Assembly: GCF_003545695.1 (NCBI RefSeq)
Contig: NZ_QUZZ01000009.1
Span: 62,001-126,000 of the forward strand
Source of the DNA: Taibaiella helva
GTDB taxonomy: Bacteria > Bacteroidota > Bacteroidia > Chitinophagales > Chitinophagaceae
Reading direction: 5' to 3'
DNA length: 64,000 nt
Positions 6,741-15,008 of this stretch are shown one piece after another. Numbering within the stretch: the first letter of the stretch is position 1; every line of letters begins with the position of its first letter. Made by a program: the position numbers and the translations under genes. The notes under the pieces were generated by a model that was not told the DNA's origin, made no database searches, and saw only the letters and a list, made by a program, of their open reading frames with translations.

Positions 6741-9700
6741 TTAATGTTCTCCCGGCGGTTTCTCTTCCCGCTTGCCTTTGTTGACGAGGAAGAATAAAGG
6801 CGGCAGCAATATGGGGGCGAAAATAAGCGTGCTGGTCAGTCCGCCGATGATCACGGTAGCCAGCGGCCGTTGCACGTCGGAACCGATACCCGAAGAGAAA
6901 GCTGCAGGGAACAGGCCGATGATGGCCACGATCAATATCGACAGCAAAGCCCTCAGCTGTTCCTGCGCGACATGCTGCACTTCCCTCGCCCTTAAGCCGT
7001 GGTCGCGGTACATCAATCGTCTGAAGGCCGAAACGACCAGCACACCGGCCATTACGCTGATGCCAAAGATGCTGACGAAGCCCACGCCGCCCGATACATT
7101 GAAGTAATAGCCGCGCAGCAGCAGGGCTACGATACCGCCGGCCAGCGCAAATAAGATACAGCTCATGGTCACGAGTGTATGCTTCAGTTGCCGGAACAGC
7201 GCGAACAGCAGCAAAAACACCATCACTATGGTCAGCGGGATAGTAAAGGCGAGCTGCTTGCCCGCACGTTCCAGGTTTTCATACTGGCCGCCGTACATGA
7301 TGCTGTACCCCTTGGGTACCTGTATGGCCTTGCCTATTTTTTCCTGCACCTCTTTTACAAAGCCGCTCTGGTCGCGGCCATGTACATTGGTGCGTACCGT
7401 TATCATACGTTTGCTGCCGTAGTGGTAGATATTGGTCTGGCCTTCTACGTAGCTGATGTCGGCGAGCTCGCTCATGGGTACCAGGGCGCCGGAGGCCGAG
7501 GTCACCTGCAGGTTACGGATCACATCGATGTTGTTGCGGTATTGCGGCAGGTAACGTACCACGATGTCGTAACGCTTGGTGCCATCATACAGCACAGATA
7601 CGGCTTTACCGCCGATAGCGGCTTCGATCATGTTCTGGATATCGGCCACGTTGATGCCGAAGCGCGCCGCATTCTGCCGGTTGATGTTGATCGACAGCTG
7701 TTCCTGCGGCCCTTCCTGCTCGATGTTCACCGCATCGGCGCCCCCGGTCTTCGATACGATATCGGCGATCTTATACGCCTTCTCCCGCATCATGCCCAGG
7801 TCGTCGCCCACCACAGATATAGCCAGATCGGCGGCGCTGCCGTTTACGATCTCCATTACCTGGTCGATAATGGGCTGTCCCGAGGAGAACTGCACGGCAG
7901 GCAGCTGCCGCTGCAGGTCGTTCTTGATCTGCTGCACCAGGTCTTTCTTCTTGATCGTATCGCTCCACAGGCTGTAATCTTTGAGGCCCACCAGTATCTC
8001 GTTACGGTTGGCCGGGAAAGGATCCGTACCATCATCGTTGCGCCCGCTCTGCGTGATCACGAAAGAGATCTGCGGATATTTGGCTATGATCTCCCTGATC
8101 TTAGGCGCATTCTTCGCATTCTCCTGTATCGTTACCCCGGCAGGAAAATTACCGCGCAGGAAGATCGAGCCTTCATCGAGTGTAGGCAGGAACTCGCTGC
8201 CCAGCTTGCCGCCCAGCAGCACCAGCAGCAGCACCAGCCCGAAGCCCGCAAAGACCACGCCTTTGGGGCGGCGCATGATCCAGGCAAGGGTCTTGCCATA
8301 GGAACGCTCCATAAAGTTGAGGATAATGTTCTTCGGCTCTTTCATGGGCTTGTCCGGGTTGGACAGCGCTTTGCGGTAAGCAAAGGAGATGAGCACCGGA
8401 ATAAAGGTCAGCGCGGCGATCATACTGCCGATCACGGCAAAAGCCAGCGTAAGCGCCATCGGCGAGAACAGCTTGCCCTCCACACGTGTCATCAGCAGGA
8501 TGGGCATATAAGCCAGGATAATGATCGCTACGGAGAAGAAGATCTCGCGGCCCACTTCCTGGGCAGCCAGCAGGGTGATCTTCACAATGCCTTCTTTCTT
8601 TTCCGCAACGGTGGCCGTTCGGTATTTCCGGATCAGGTGCTCCGTCATCACGCAGGCGCCATCCACGATGATGCCGAAGTCGATCGCGCCCAGCGATAGC
8701 AGGTTGGCGGGGATGTGTGCGATCTGCATCAGGATAAAAGCAAAAAGCAGGGCAAAGGGAATGGTGAGGGCCACCACCAGCGCGCTGCGCACGCTGCCAA
8801 AGAAAAAGATGAGCAGGATGATCACGATGCTCACCCCTTCCAGCAGCGTTTCGCCCACCGTGTGCAGCGAATGGTCGATGAGGAAGCTACGATCATAGAG
8901 CAGGCGGATCTTCACTCCTTCCGGCAGCTCATTCTCCTTGATGTCGGCGAGCTTTTCCTTCAGCAGCTTCAGCACATCGGTGGGATTCTCATAGCGGCGC
9001 ATAAGGATGATACCTTCCACCCCGCCGGTCACATTGATGGCTTCGTCCTTAATGGTATAACCCATCACGCCGCTGGGCGGCGGGGGCTCTATCTCTACAG
9101 TGGCCACATCGCGCAGGTATACCGGAATACCATTTACCGATTTTAATACGATGCTTTCGATATCACTTTCTTTCTTCAGCGCGCCGAGACCGCGAACCGC
9201 AAAGCCTTGTCCGCCGCGGTCGATAATGTTGCCGCCCGTATTCTGGTTGTTCTCCTGCACCGCCTTTTCCAGGTCGGCGATGTCGAGGCCGTATTTACGC
9301 AGCTGGTCGGGCGAAGTGAGGATGTGGAATTGCTTGAGCGGGCCGCCGAAGGTGGTTACATCCGCTACGCCCGGCACTTCCAGGATATGCGGCTTGATCA
9401 CCCAGTCTTGCAGGTCGCGCAGCTGTGTAGCGCTGTAGGTAGGCGGGGCTTCCACCACATAGCGCAGGATCTCGCCTACGGCAGTGGACAAGGGCGCCAG
9501 CTCGGGCGCTACACCATCGGGTAGCTCGGCGGTTTGCAGGCGTTCCATCACCTGCTGCCGGGCAAAGTAATCGTCGGTACCATCCTTAAAGGTAAGCTGC
9601 ACCACACTGAGCCCGAAGATGGTACGGCTGCGCCGGTCCATCACATTGGGCGTGTTCTGCAGCGCCCTTTCAATAGGTACGGTCACCTGTTGCTCCACTT

Positions 9701-9878
9701 CTTCGGAAGCACGGCCGGGATACTGCGCCACCACGATCACGTTGGTGTCGGCAATATCGGGATAGGCTTCTATCTTGAGCTGGGTAAAGCACCAGTACCC
9801 GATCCCCATGAGCGCGATGGCCAGTCCGACCACCACCCAGCGGTTCTTCATGGAGAAGATCAATAAATTGCGGATCAT
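6741..9878 (-). CDS. czcA: CusA/CzcA-family heavy-metal RND efflux pump
   Basis: At 1045 residues this is full length for an inner-membrane RND metal pump: a first membrane segment at about 13-31, a large periplasmic domain, a membrane block at about 340-530, a second periplasmic domain, and a final membrane block from about 865. The proton-relay helix reads GAIDFGIIVDGACVMTE, matching the DFG-x3-DGA pattern of the HME subgroup that exports Co/Zn/Cd/Ni rather than the CusA (Cu/Ag) version. It exports divalent metal through the partner adaptor and outer-membrane channel encoded just upstream. It is the last gene of a minus-strand operon, 70 nt after the DUF190 gene. The metal is inferred from the motif only. 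Confidence 0.9.
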   Translation of the reverse strand: MIRNLLIFSMKNRWVVVGLAIALMGIGYWCFTQLKIEAYPDIADTNVIVVAQYPGRASEEVEQQVTVPIERALQNTPNVMDRRSRTIFGLSVVQLTFKDGTDDYFARQQVMERLQTAELPDGVAPELAPLSTAVGEILRYVVEAPPTYSATQLRDLQDWVIKPHILEVPGVADVTTFGGPLKQFHILTSPDQLRKYGLDIADLEKAVQENNQNTGGNIIDRGGQGFAVRGLGALKKESDIESIVLKSVNGIPVYLRDVATVEIEPPPPSGVMGYTIKDEAINVTGGVEGIILMRRYENPTDVLKLLKEKLADIKENELPEGVKIRLLYDRSFLIDHSLHTVGETLLEGVSIVIILLIFFFGSVRSALVVALTIPFALLFAFILMQIAHIPANLLSLGAIDFGIIVDGACVMTEHLIRKYRTATVAEKKEGIVKITLLAAQEVGREIFFSVAIIILAYMPILLMTRVEGKLFSPMALTLAFAVIGSMIAALTFIPVLISFAYRKALSNPDKPMKEPKNIILNFMERSYGKTLAWIMRRPKGVVFAGFGLVLLLVLLGGKLGSEFLPTLDEGSIFLRGNFPAGVTIQENAKNAPKIREIIAKYPQISFVITQSGRNDDGTDPFPANRNEILVGLKDYSLWSDTIKKKDLVQQIKNDLQRQLPAVQFSSGQPIIDQVMEIVNGSAADLAISVVGDDLGMMREKAYKIADIVSKTGGADAVNIEQEGPQEQLSININRQNAARFGINVADIQNMIEAAIGGKAVSVLYDGTKRYDIVVRYLPQYRNNIDVIRNLQVTSASGALVPMSELADISYVEGQTNIYHYGSKRMITVRTNVHGRDQSGFVKEVQEKIGKAIQVPKGYSIMYGGQYENLERAGKQLAFTIPLTIVMVFLLLFALFRQLKHTLVTMSCILFALAGGIVALLLRGYYFNVSGGVGFVSIFGISVMAGVLVVSAFRRLMYRDHGLRAREVQHVAQEQLRALLSILIVAIIGLFPAAFSSGIGSDVQRPLATVIIGGLTSTLIFAPILLPPLFFLVNKGKREEKPPGEH

Positions 9879-9948
9879 CTTCTGCTAGTATAAATAAGTT
9901 GAAGGCAGCAGGCCGTATATTACCGTTGCCTGCCCCGTTGTTAAGCGT

Positions 9949-10251
9949 TTAATTGAATAGTTCCACCTGGCTGGTAACGATAAAGCCACCTTTTACTTCC
10001 TTCCGTAGCTCGGTCAGCACGCGACGCACTTTCTCATCCTCATCAATGAATACGATCATGGCCGGAGGCTCGTCGAAGCTGAACATACGATCAGGATTTT
10101 TGAGCTGCTGGTTAGCGCCGAAGCCCATCTGGCCGCGGAACATGGTTGCGCCCATAACGCTGTGGCGCAGCAGGAATTCCAGGATGAATTCATACAAAGG
10201 GCCGGAACCCTTGAACGTATCTTTATCAATGAAGATCTGTGCCTGTAGCAT
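9949..10251 (-). CDS. DUF190 / PII-like small protein
   Basis: This 100-residue soluble protein reads MLQAQIFIDKDTFKGSGPLY, then LLRHSVMGATMFRGQMGFG, the DUF190 pattern (related to the PII ferredoxin-like fold). A C-terminal strand-helix part (PPAMIVFIDEDEKVRRVL) follows. DUF190 genes often sit in metal-efflux operons of Bacteroidota, where they may sense a ligand and adjust the pump, but the function is not established. Here it lies between the adaptor and pump genes. Confidence 0.8.
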   Translation of the reverse strand: MLQAQIFIDKDTFKGSGPLYEFILEFLLRHSVMGATMFRGQMGFGANQQLKNPDRMFSFDEPPAMIVFIDEDEKVRRVLTELRKEVKGGFIVTSQVELFN

Positions 10252-10261
10252 GGGATGTTAG

Positions 10262-10328
10262 TATTAAGTATTGGGTATTGAGTACTGGGTATTGGGTACT
10301 GAGTAAGTATTGGGCATTAGGTATTGGA
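10262..10328. repeat. Degenerate heptamer tandem repeat (TATTGGG-like)
   Basis: Nine heptamers close to TATTGGG (TATTGGG, TATTGAG, TACTGGG, TACTGAG, CATTAGG, TATTGGA and so on) run head to tail with one 4-nt interruption (TAAG at 10304-10307). The array fills the space directly upstream of the DUF190 start, inside the efflux operon. Confidence 0.85.
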
Positions 10329-10338
10329 TATGGACCTT

Positions 10339-10396
10339 GAACTTTGGAATTTAAACTTTGGATATTAACCCTTGGAATTTGGATTTTGGGATTTGA
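10339..10396. repeat. Second low-complexity block of TTTGGAATTT-like units
   Basis: It follows the heptamer array with repeated pieces ACTTTGGAATTT, ACTTTGGATATT, CCTTGGAATTT, GGATTTTGGGATTTG. Units vary from 9 to 14 nt. It covers most of the space back to the adaptor gene's stop at 10417, so the whole intergenic region is repeat-derived. Confidence 0.65.
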
Positions 10397-10416
10397 CCCC
10401 CGGGATTGACATCGTT

Positions 10417-11490
10417 CTAGTATCCGAAAGAAAGGCCTTTCAGCTGCATCACGCCGCTTACGGCCACCGATTCCCCGGCCTGCAAGCCGCTATAGACAAT
10501 GACCCTGTCGCCCAGCTGCTGACCGGTATTCACTTCCCTCCGCTCAAAGCGGATACCCGATTTTTTGACGAACACATAGTTCTTACCTTGTACGGTTACC
10601 AGGCTGGTAGCGGGTATCGTATTGTTGTTCCCTTCGTTAATGCCAAAGCCCACCATGGCGAACATGCCGGCTTTGATACGGTTGTCGGTATTGTTCATCG
10701 TGACGCGTACCTTGACCATGCGGGTGCTGTTGTCAATCACATCGGCAATATTGTCGATGCTGCCCCTGAACTGTTCGTTGGGAAAGGACGAGAACTTCAG
10801 CGTGCAAACCGTTCCTGCCTTGATCTTGCTGATCTGGTTCTCGGGAATATCGCAGGTGATGTAGACGTTGCCCGGTCCTGCGCTGCTGAGCGCTCCCGGG
10901 TTGAAGCCGCCCGACTTCAGCAAAGCCTCGTGCTCCATAATGCCCGCCTGCTCGGTATTGACTTCGCTTTGTGCCATCTTCAGCTCGCTTTCGGCAAGCA
11001 GCAGGTCGGTCTTGGCGTCGCTTACATCCTTGCCGGTACCGGCGCCATGTGCGGCCAGGTCTTCATAACGCTGCACCTCGATCTGCTTCTGCTTCACCAC
11101 AGCCGCTTTCTGCGCCACAATGTTTTTCTTCTGCGTAATGTTGTTCATGTTCTGCGTGAGCTGGCTGTAGGTGCTGGCCAGGTCGGGGTTGTCGAACAGG
11201 ATCAGCTTGCCTTGCGAGGAGGAGACTACCGCCGCCGCCACCTTGCCCGGCGCCGACATCTCGGCAGTTACATCGCCGGTACCTACCGCTTCCGTTTTAA
11301 AGAACGTGTCGACTGCCGGATCGGGGATCTCGATACTGATGCCGTTGTTGCTGACCACCGGCGACAGGTTCCTGACCTGGGTTGTACTTTCCTTATGCTT
11401 GCAGCCCAGGAGCCCGGCTGTGATTAGCAGCAGCAGAACAAAGGTCTCCGCATTTCGTCTGCTGCTTTGTATTCCTGATTGTATCCTCAT
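10417..11490 (-). CDS. czcB: RND efflux periplasmic adaptor (HlyD/CzcB-type), lipoprotein
   Basis: The 357-residue protein has a lipoprotein-type N-terminus (LLLLITAGLLGCKHKE, Cys near 30), a barrel/lipoyl half, a coiled-coil hairpin (about 105-185, Gln/Lys-rich: NITQKKNIVAQKAAVVKQKQ), then the second lipoyl half and beta-barrel (PENQISKIKAGTVCTLKFSS). A membrane-proximal domain ends ...AGESVAVSGVMQLKGLSFGY. It links the inner-membrane pump to the outer-membrane channel. It lies between the TolC-type gene (35 nt upstream) and the repeat-filled gap before DUF190. Confidence 0.88.
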   Translation of the reverse strand: MRIQSGIQSSRRNAETFVLLLLITAGLLGCKHKESTTQVRNLSPVVSNNGISIEIPDPAVDTFFKTEAVGTGDVTAEMSAPGKVAAAVVSSSQGKLILFDNPDLASTYSQLTQNMNNITQKKNIVAQKAAVVKQKQIEVQRYEDLAAHGAGTGKDVSDAKTDLLLAESELKMAQSEVNTEQAGIMEHEALLKSGGFNPGALSSAGPGNVYITCDIPENQISKIKAGTVCTLKFSSFPNEQFRGSIDNIADVIDNSTRMVKVRVTMNNTDNRIKAGMFAMVGFGINEGNNNTIPATSLVTVQGKNYVFVKKSGIRFERREVNTGQQLGDRVIVYSGLQAGESVAVSGVMQLKGLSFGY

Positions 11491-11525
11491 CGGTAAAAAA
11501 TTGTAATTGTGATGTGTAGGGTGAA

Positions 11526-12794
11526 TTATTCCGCTGCTTCGGCGAGCCGGGTCATCTTACCGGTTACATACAGCAGCTGTATATAGCTCTCGCTGTATTG
11601 CTGCAGCGTTTCGTAATACTGCTGCTGGGTTTCAAGCCAGCTGCGCTGCGCCTCCAGGAAGTCGACTATGGTGGTGCCGCCATGCAGGTAGGCATATTTG
11701 ACATTATCAAGTATGGTTTGCGCCTGCTGCTGCAATTGAGCAAACTTCTGGGTGTTCTGCTTTTGTGTGTTGTAGCGCTTGTAGGCATTGTCTACTTCTG
11801 TGGCCACCTGCAGTTGCAGGGCATTCATCTGCTGTACGCTTTGCTCCTGCAGTATCTTCGCCTTTTTGATCTCGCCCTGGTTACGGCTGAAGAAAGGCAG
11901 GTCTATCGCAGCATATACACCCCAGTAAGGGATCGTGTTCTGCGGATTGTACAGCACACCCACGTCGGGAGTAGGATAGGCCAGGGCCTTTTGCAGGCGG
12001 CTGTTGCTGTTGGCCACATCGATATCGGCCCGGGCGGCGGCTACATCGGGACGCTCGTTAAGGGCATCGGCCATCAGGCTGTCGGCCGCCAGCGGAATAT
12101 GCTGTGTAAAGCCATGGCCGGTGTCTACCGAAACGGCGGTTCCCATCCCGGTAAGGTAGGCCAGCTCGCGCAGGCTGTTGTTGTATTCCAGCAGGGCATT
12201 GCGTATCTGGATCTCGAACTGGCTGGCGAGCAATTGGGTCCGGGTAAGGTCGGTCTCGCTGATCACCTGTTTCTGCAGGCGGTATTTGTTGATGGATACC
12301 AGGCTGTCGAGATTGCTTTTGGCCTGGGACAGCAGGCTGAGCTGCTTGTTGCTGGTCCAGGCATGGAGCCACTTATCGGCGACATCGAGCAGCAGGTCCC
12401 GCTGCGATTGCTCGTATTGCTTCTGGCTCAGGACCTGGCTTTGCCGGGCAAAATCGATCTTGCCCTGGCGTTGTCCCGGCCATTGTATCGGTTTGTACAG
12501 CTGCCACTGGGTTTGACGGTTCAACCCGTTTGTCCATTCCGTATTCGGTGCAAAGTCCGATTTGCGGGTAAGGTTGATTGTCTGGTTGCTCAGGTTGAGG
12601 TTGGGTCTCAGCCTGGCCGTAACGATATCGGCGCCGGCGGCATCGATATTCATGCGTTGCGCTTTGAGGGTCGGGTTGTTGGCGATGGCCGCTTTCAGCG
12701 CATCCTGCAGCGACAGGTTGCTTTGGGCAAACACAACAGGGCCCGAAAGGAGGCCTGCAAGCAGGACCAGCCCTTTACGAATGCTGACTGTCAT
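11526..12794 (-). CDS. czcC: TolC-family outer-membrane efflux protein (CzcC/CusC-like)
   Basis: The 422-residue protein has a Sec signal peptide (about 1-23, ending VVFAQS) and two outer-membrane-efflux repeats. The first starts at LSLQDALKAAIANNPTLKAQ, the second near ADSLMADALNERPDVAAARA, and both have long heptad-rich helices such as the one around QEQSVQQMNALQLQVATEVD. It forms the outer-membrane exit duct for the RND complex. It is the first of the three classical pump genes on the minus strand. Confidence 0.9.
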   Translation of the reverse strand: MTVSIRKGLVLLAGLLSGPVVFAQSNLSLQDALKAAIANNPTLKAQRMNIDAAGADIVTARLRPNLNLSNQTINLTRKSDFAPNTEWTNGLNRQTQWQLYKPIQWPGQRQGKIDFARQSQVLSQKQYEQSQRDLLLDVADKWLHAWTSNKQLSLLSQAKSNLDSLVSINKYRLQKQVISETDLTRTQLLASQFEIQIRNALLEYNNSLRELAYLTGMGTAVSVDTGHGFTQHIPLAADSLMADALNERPDVAAARADIDVANSNSRLQKALAYPTPDVGVLYNPQNTIPYWGVYAAIDLPFFSRNQGEIKKAKILQEQSVQQMNALQLQVATEVDNAYKRYNTQKQNTQKFAQLQQQAQTILDNVKYAYLHGGTTIVDFLEAQRSWLETQQQYYETLQQYSESYIQLLYVTGKMTRLAEAAE

Positions 12795-12940
12795 TGAAAG
12801 AACATTAAAGAAATGGAAAAGGAAACGGAGCTGAACGAAACGCGCTAATGGTAATTAAAATTACTCAATTAATATTAGAATAACCAAGCATGGTTTATGG
12901 CCAGGCTGCCAGGTGATTACACGCTGTTCTACGCGTAGAT

Positions 12941-13318
12941 TCAGGCCTTGGGGGGAGGCGGGTTGATACTCTTGAAATACAGGAAATAGTAACCGGTAAC
13001 CATAGCATAATGTACCAACGCCTCTTCGGGGCCGGCAGCAGGCCGAAGCTGCTGCTTTGTACTGACGACTATTTTACCGGGGAAGTATTTTTTGTGCGCC
13101 TTATGATGGCAATGGGTCTTACCCGCAGATCTACCTTTGTGCTGCAGGTGTATGCTGCCGGCTTCAAGATAATGCGCCGCTGTATTAACGAGGCTATGTT
13201 GTGTTGCCGCCGGATGCGTCTCATACTTCGCCGCACAAGCTGCCGCGTTCAGACCCAGGGCCTGAACCATAATGAGCAGCAGCAGCAGATGAGCGATCGT
13301 GTTGAAAAACCGGCGCAT
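12941..13318 (-). CDS. Small exported His-rich protein at head of metal-efflux operon
   Basis: I start the gene at the ATG at 13318, giving 125 residues beginning MRRFFNTIAHLLLLLIMVQA, a clear signal peptide ending near ACAA. A longer frame back to 13438 would run across the divergent promoter. The mature protein has a His-rich stretch (IHLQHKGRSAGKTHCHHKAH) and a hydrophobic segment near the C-terminus (AMVTGYYFLYF), ending in a Pro run. It is the first gene before tolC/hlyD/rnd, and position plus His content suggest periplasmic metal binding or sensing. I do not recognise a family with certainty. Confidence 0.6.
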   Translation of the reverse strand: MRRFFNTIAHLLLLLIMVQALGLNAAACAAKYETHPAATQHSLVNTAAHYLEAGSIHLQHKGRSAGKTHCHHKAHKKYFPGKIVVSTKQQLRPAAGPEEALVHYAMVTGYYFLYFKSINPPPPKA

Positions 13319-13392
13319 GCAAAGGACTTTAACGAGGGCGCAAAGGTATATTTCATTTGTTAATGACTGAGAGGCCTGGTAAAGCTTTAATA

Positions 13393-13428
13393 ATTGCTTA
13401 ACCAAAGGGCCGGGAAACCTTATCTTTG
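13393..13428 (+). promoter_or_regulatory. Bacteroidota-type promoter
   Basis: The -7 box TATCTTTG (13421-13428) matches TAnnTTTG. A weak -33 ATTG at 13393-13396 lies 24 nt upstream. The TTG that could start the following frame at 13426 falls inside the -7 box, so translation must begin later. Confidence 0.55.
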
Positions 13429-13449
13429 ACCCGGACAAATACCATACCC

Positions 13450-14790
13450 GTGCCGTCGCCTTCCCTGCTCATTTATGCCCGCTTCGACAGTCCCCGCCTG
13501 CAATACGTGCTGCAATGGATCTTTGCCGAACAGATGGGTATCGCCTGGCGTGTAACCATGGACGCAGAAGCATGGAAGCGCTACGAGGGTCCCCGCATCA
13601 ATTACAGCAGCACAACGCTGGTTGCAGATGCGTTGCAGATCATCCCTCATACCTTGCTGGCGGAAGATGATATACGGCCGCAGGCCCTGGCGGTGCAACG
13701 CTGGAAGCACAGCACCACCCTGTTCTACAATCATCCCGGCGCTACGGTTCCCTTTGATCTCTTCGCTGCTGTATTCTATCTCATCAGCCGCTACGAAGAA
13801 TACCTGCCGCACCGGGAAGACCGGCATGGCCGCTATGAAGCGGGACAGTCGGCTGCAGCGCAATACGCTTTTCTTCAGGAACCTGTGGTGGATCAATGGA
13901 TCGGGCAGCTGCGCCGGATACTGGTACAGCGGTTCGGGCTGGCCTTAGCAGTCCCGTCATTCCGTTTTCAGCCCACTTATGATGTTGATATCGCCTGGAA
14001 ATACCGATACCGGGGAGCCAAGCATTACTGGGGCGGTATGGCCAGAGAGCTGCTGCAGCTCAAATGGGGCAGCGCGGCTTCGAGACTGGCTAAGGGCCTG
14101 GCCAAAGGAAAAGATCCTTATGATTGTTTCGACTGGCTGGATCAGCTGCATGAACATTACGGGGCCGATCCGGTCTACTTCTTCCTGGCCGGCTCGGGCA
14201 GCGCTTACGACCGCAATGTGCCGCCGGGCACACCGGCTATGCAGGACCTGATGCGCCGCACGGGCGGGCGCTATGCTGTTGGCGTACATCCTTCTTATTT
14301 GTCGCATAGCGATCAGCGTATTTTGTCTGAAGAAAAAGAAATCGTTGCTGCAGCTACCCGGCAGGAGATCACCCGCAGCCGCCAACATTATATCAAGTTC
14401 AGCTTACCCCTTACCTACCGTAATCTGGTACAAGCGGGCATTACCGACGATTACTCCATGGGCTATGCTGCCGCCAATGGTTTCCGCGCAGGCACTTCCA
14501 ACAGCTTTCCCTGGTACGATCTTGAGTCTGCGGCAGTACAGCCGCTCCGTGTGCATCCCTTTGTCTTTATGGATGCCACCAGCCGGTTTTACCTGCACCA
14601 TAAGCCCGCCGAAGCCATGGCAGAATGGGAACGGCTATGGTATTCCGTACAGCAGGCCGGCGGCATCTTTACCAGCATCATGCATAACCATCTCCTGGGA
14701 CCTGCGAGGGAAAATAAGGGCTGGGCAGCCGTCTATCAACAAATGCTGGAGCGGATTATCAGCAGACCAGCCTCATCCCTGATCCAATAA
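13450..14790 (+). CDS. Polysaccharide-deacetylase-superfamily protein (DUF7033-type N-terminus)
   Basis: The frame opens at TTG 13426, but that codon lies in a TAnnTTTG promoter box, so I take GTG 13450 (446 residues, starting MPSPSLLIYARFDSPRLQYV). The N-terminal half has VPFDLFAAVFYLISRYEEYL, typical of the Bacteroidota deacetylase-like family with a DUF7033 domain. The C-terminal half has FQPTYDVDIAW (the metal-site Asp pair), VGVHPSYLSH and FTSIMHNHLL, matching deacetylase motifs. No signal peptide is seen, so it is probably cytoplasmic and may act on a glycan precursor. It is divergent from the metal-efflux operon and functionally unrelated by context. Confidence 0.75.
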   Translation: MPSPSLLIYARFDSPRLQYVLQWIFAEQMGIAWRVTMDAEAWKRYEGPRINYSSTTLVADALQIIPHTLLAEDDIRPQALAVQRWKHSTTLFYNHPGATVPFDLFAAVFYLISRYEEYLPHREDRHGRYEAGQSAAAQYAFLQEPVVDQWIGQLRRILVQRFGLALAVPSFRFQPTYDVDIAWKYRYRGAKHYWGGMARELLQLKWGSAASRLAKGLAKGKDPYDCFDWLDQLHEHYGADPVYFFLAGSGSAYDRNVPPGTPAMQDLMRRTGGRYAVGVHPSYLSHSDQRILSEEKEIVAAATRQEITRSRQHYIKFSLPLTYRNLVQAGITDDYSMGYAAANGFRAGTSNSFPWYDLESAAVQPLRVHPFVFMDATSRFYLHHKPAEAMAEWERLWYSVQQAGGIFTSIMHNHLLGPARENKGWAAVYQQMLERIISRPASSLIQ

Positions 14791-15008
14791 GAAAACGAGG
14801 CGCGGTTTAAATACTCACCTGCGCTTATAGCCAGTGTGTATATCATGTTTTGTCAGGCGATACCCCGCATACCATCAATCAGTTTGCTCGTCTCCCCTCT
14901 GAAAGCAAAGCACTTTTCTTATTGTTTTATAAAAAAATAATATATGCGCTGTTTTAAATGCTGTGAAAAAACATTATATTGCAGGATAACCAAAATCAAA
15001 CTATTTAC

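Noticed and set aside
7179-8699. 506-codon plus-strand frame inside the czcA-like gene
   Set aside because: Antisense shadow of a conserved RND pump gene; His/Gln/Asp-rich composition without domain character.
10262-10396. CRISPR array
   Set aside because: Units are 7 to 14 nt, contiguous and degenerate, with no spacers and no cas genes.
11598-12797. 399-codon plus-strand frame opposite the TolC-type gene
   Set aside because: Shadow of a clear outer-membrane efflux gene.
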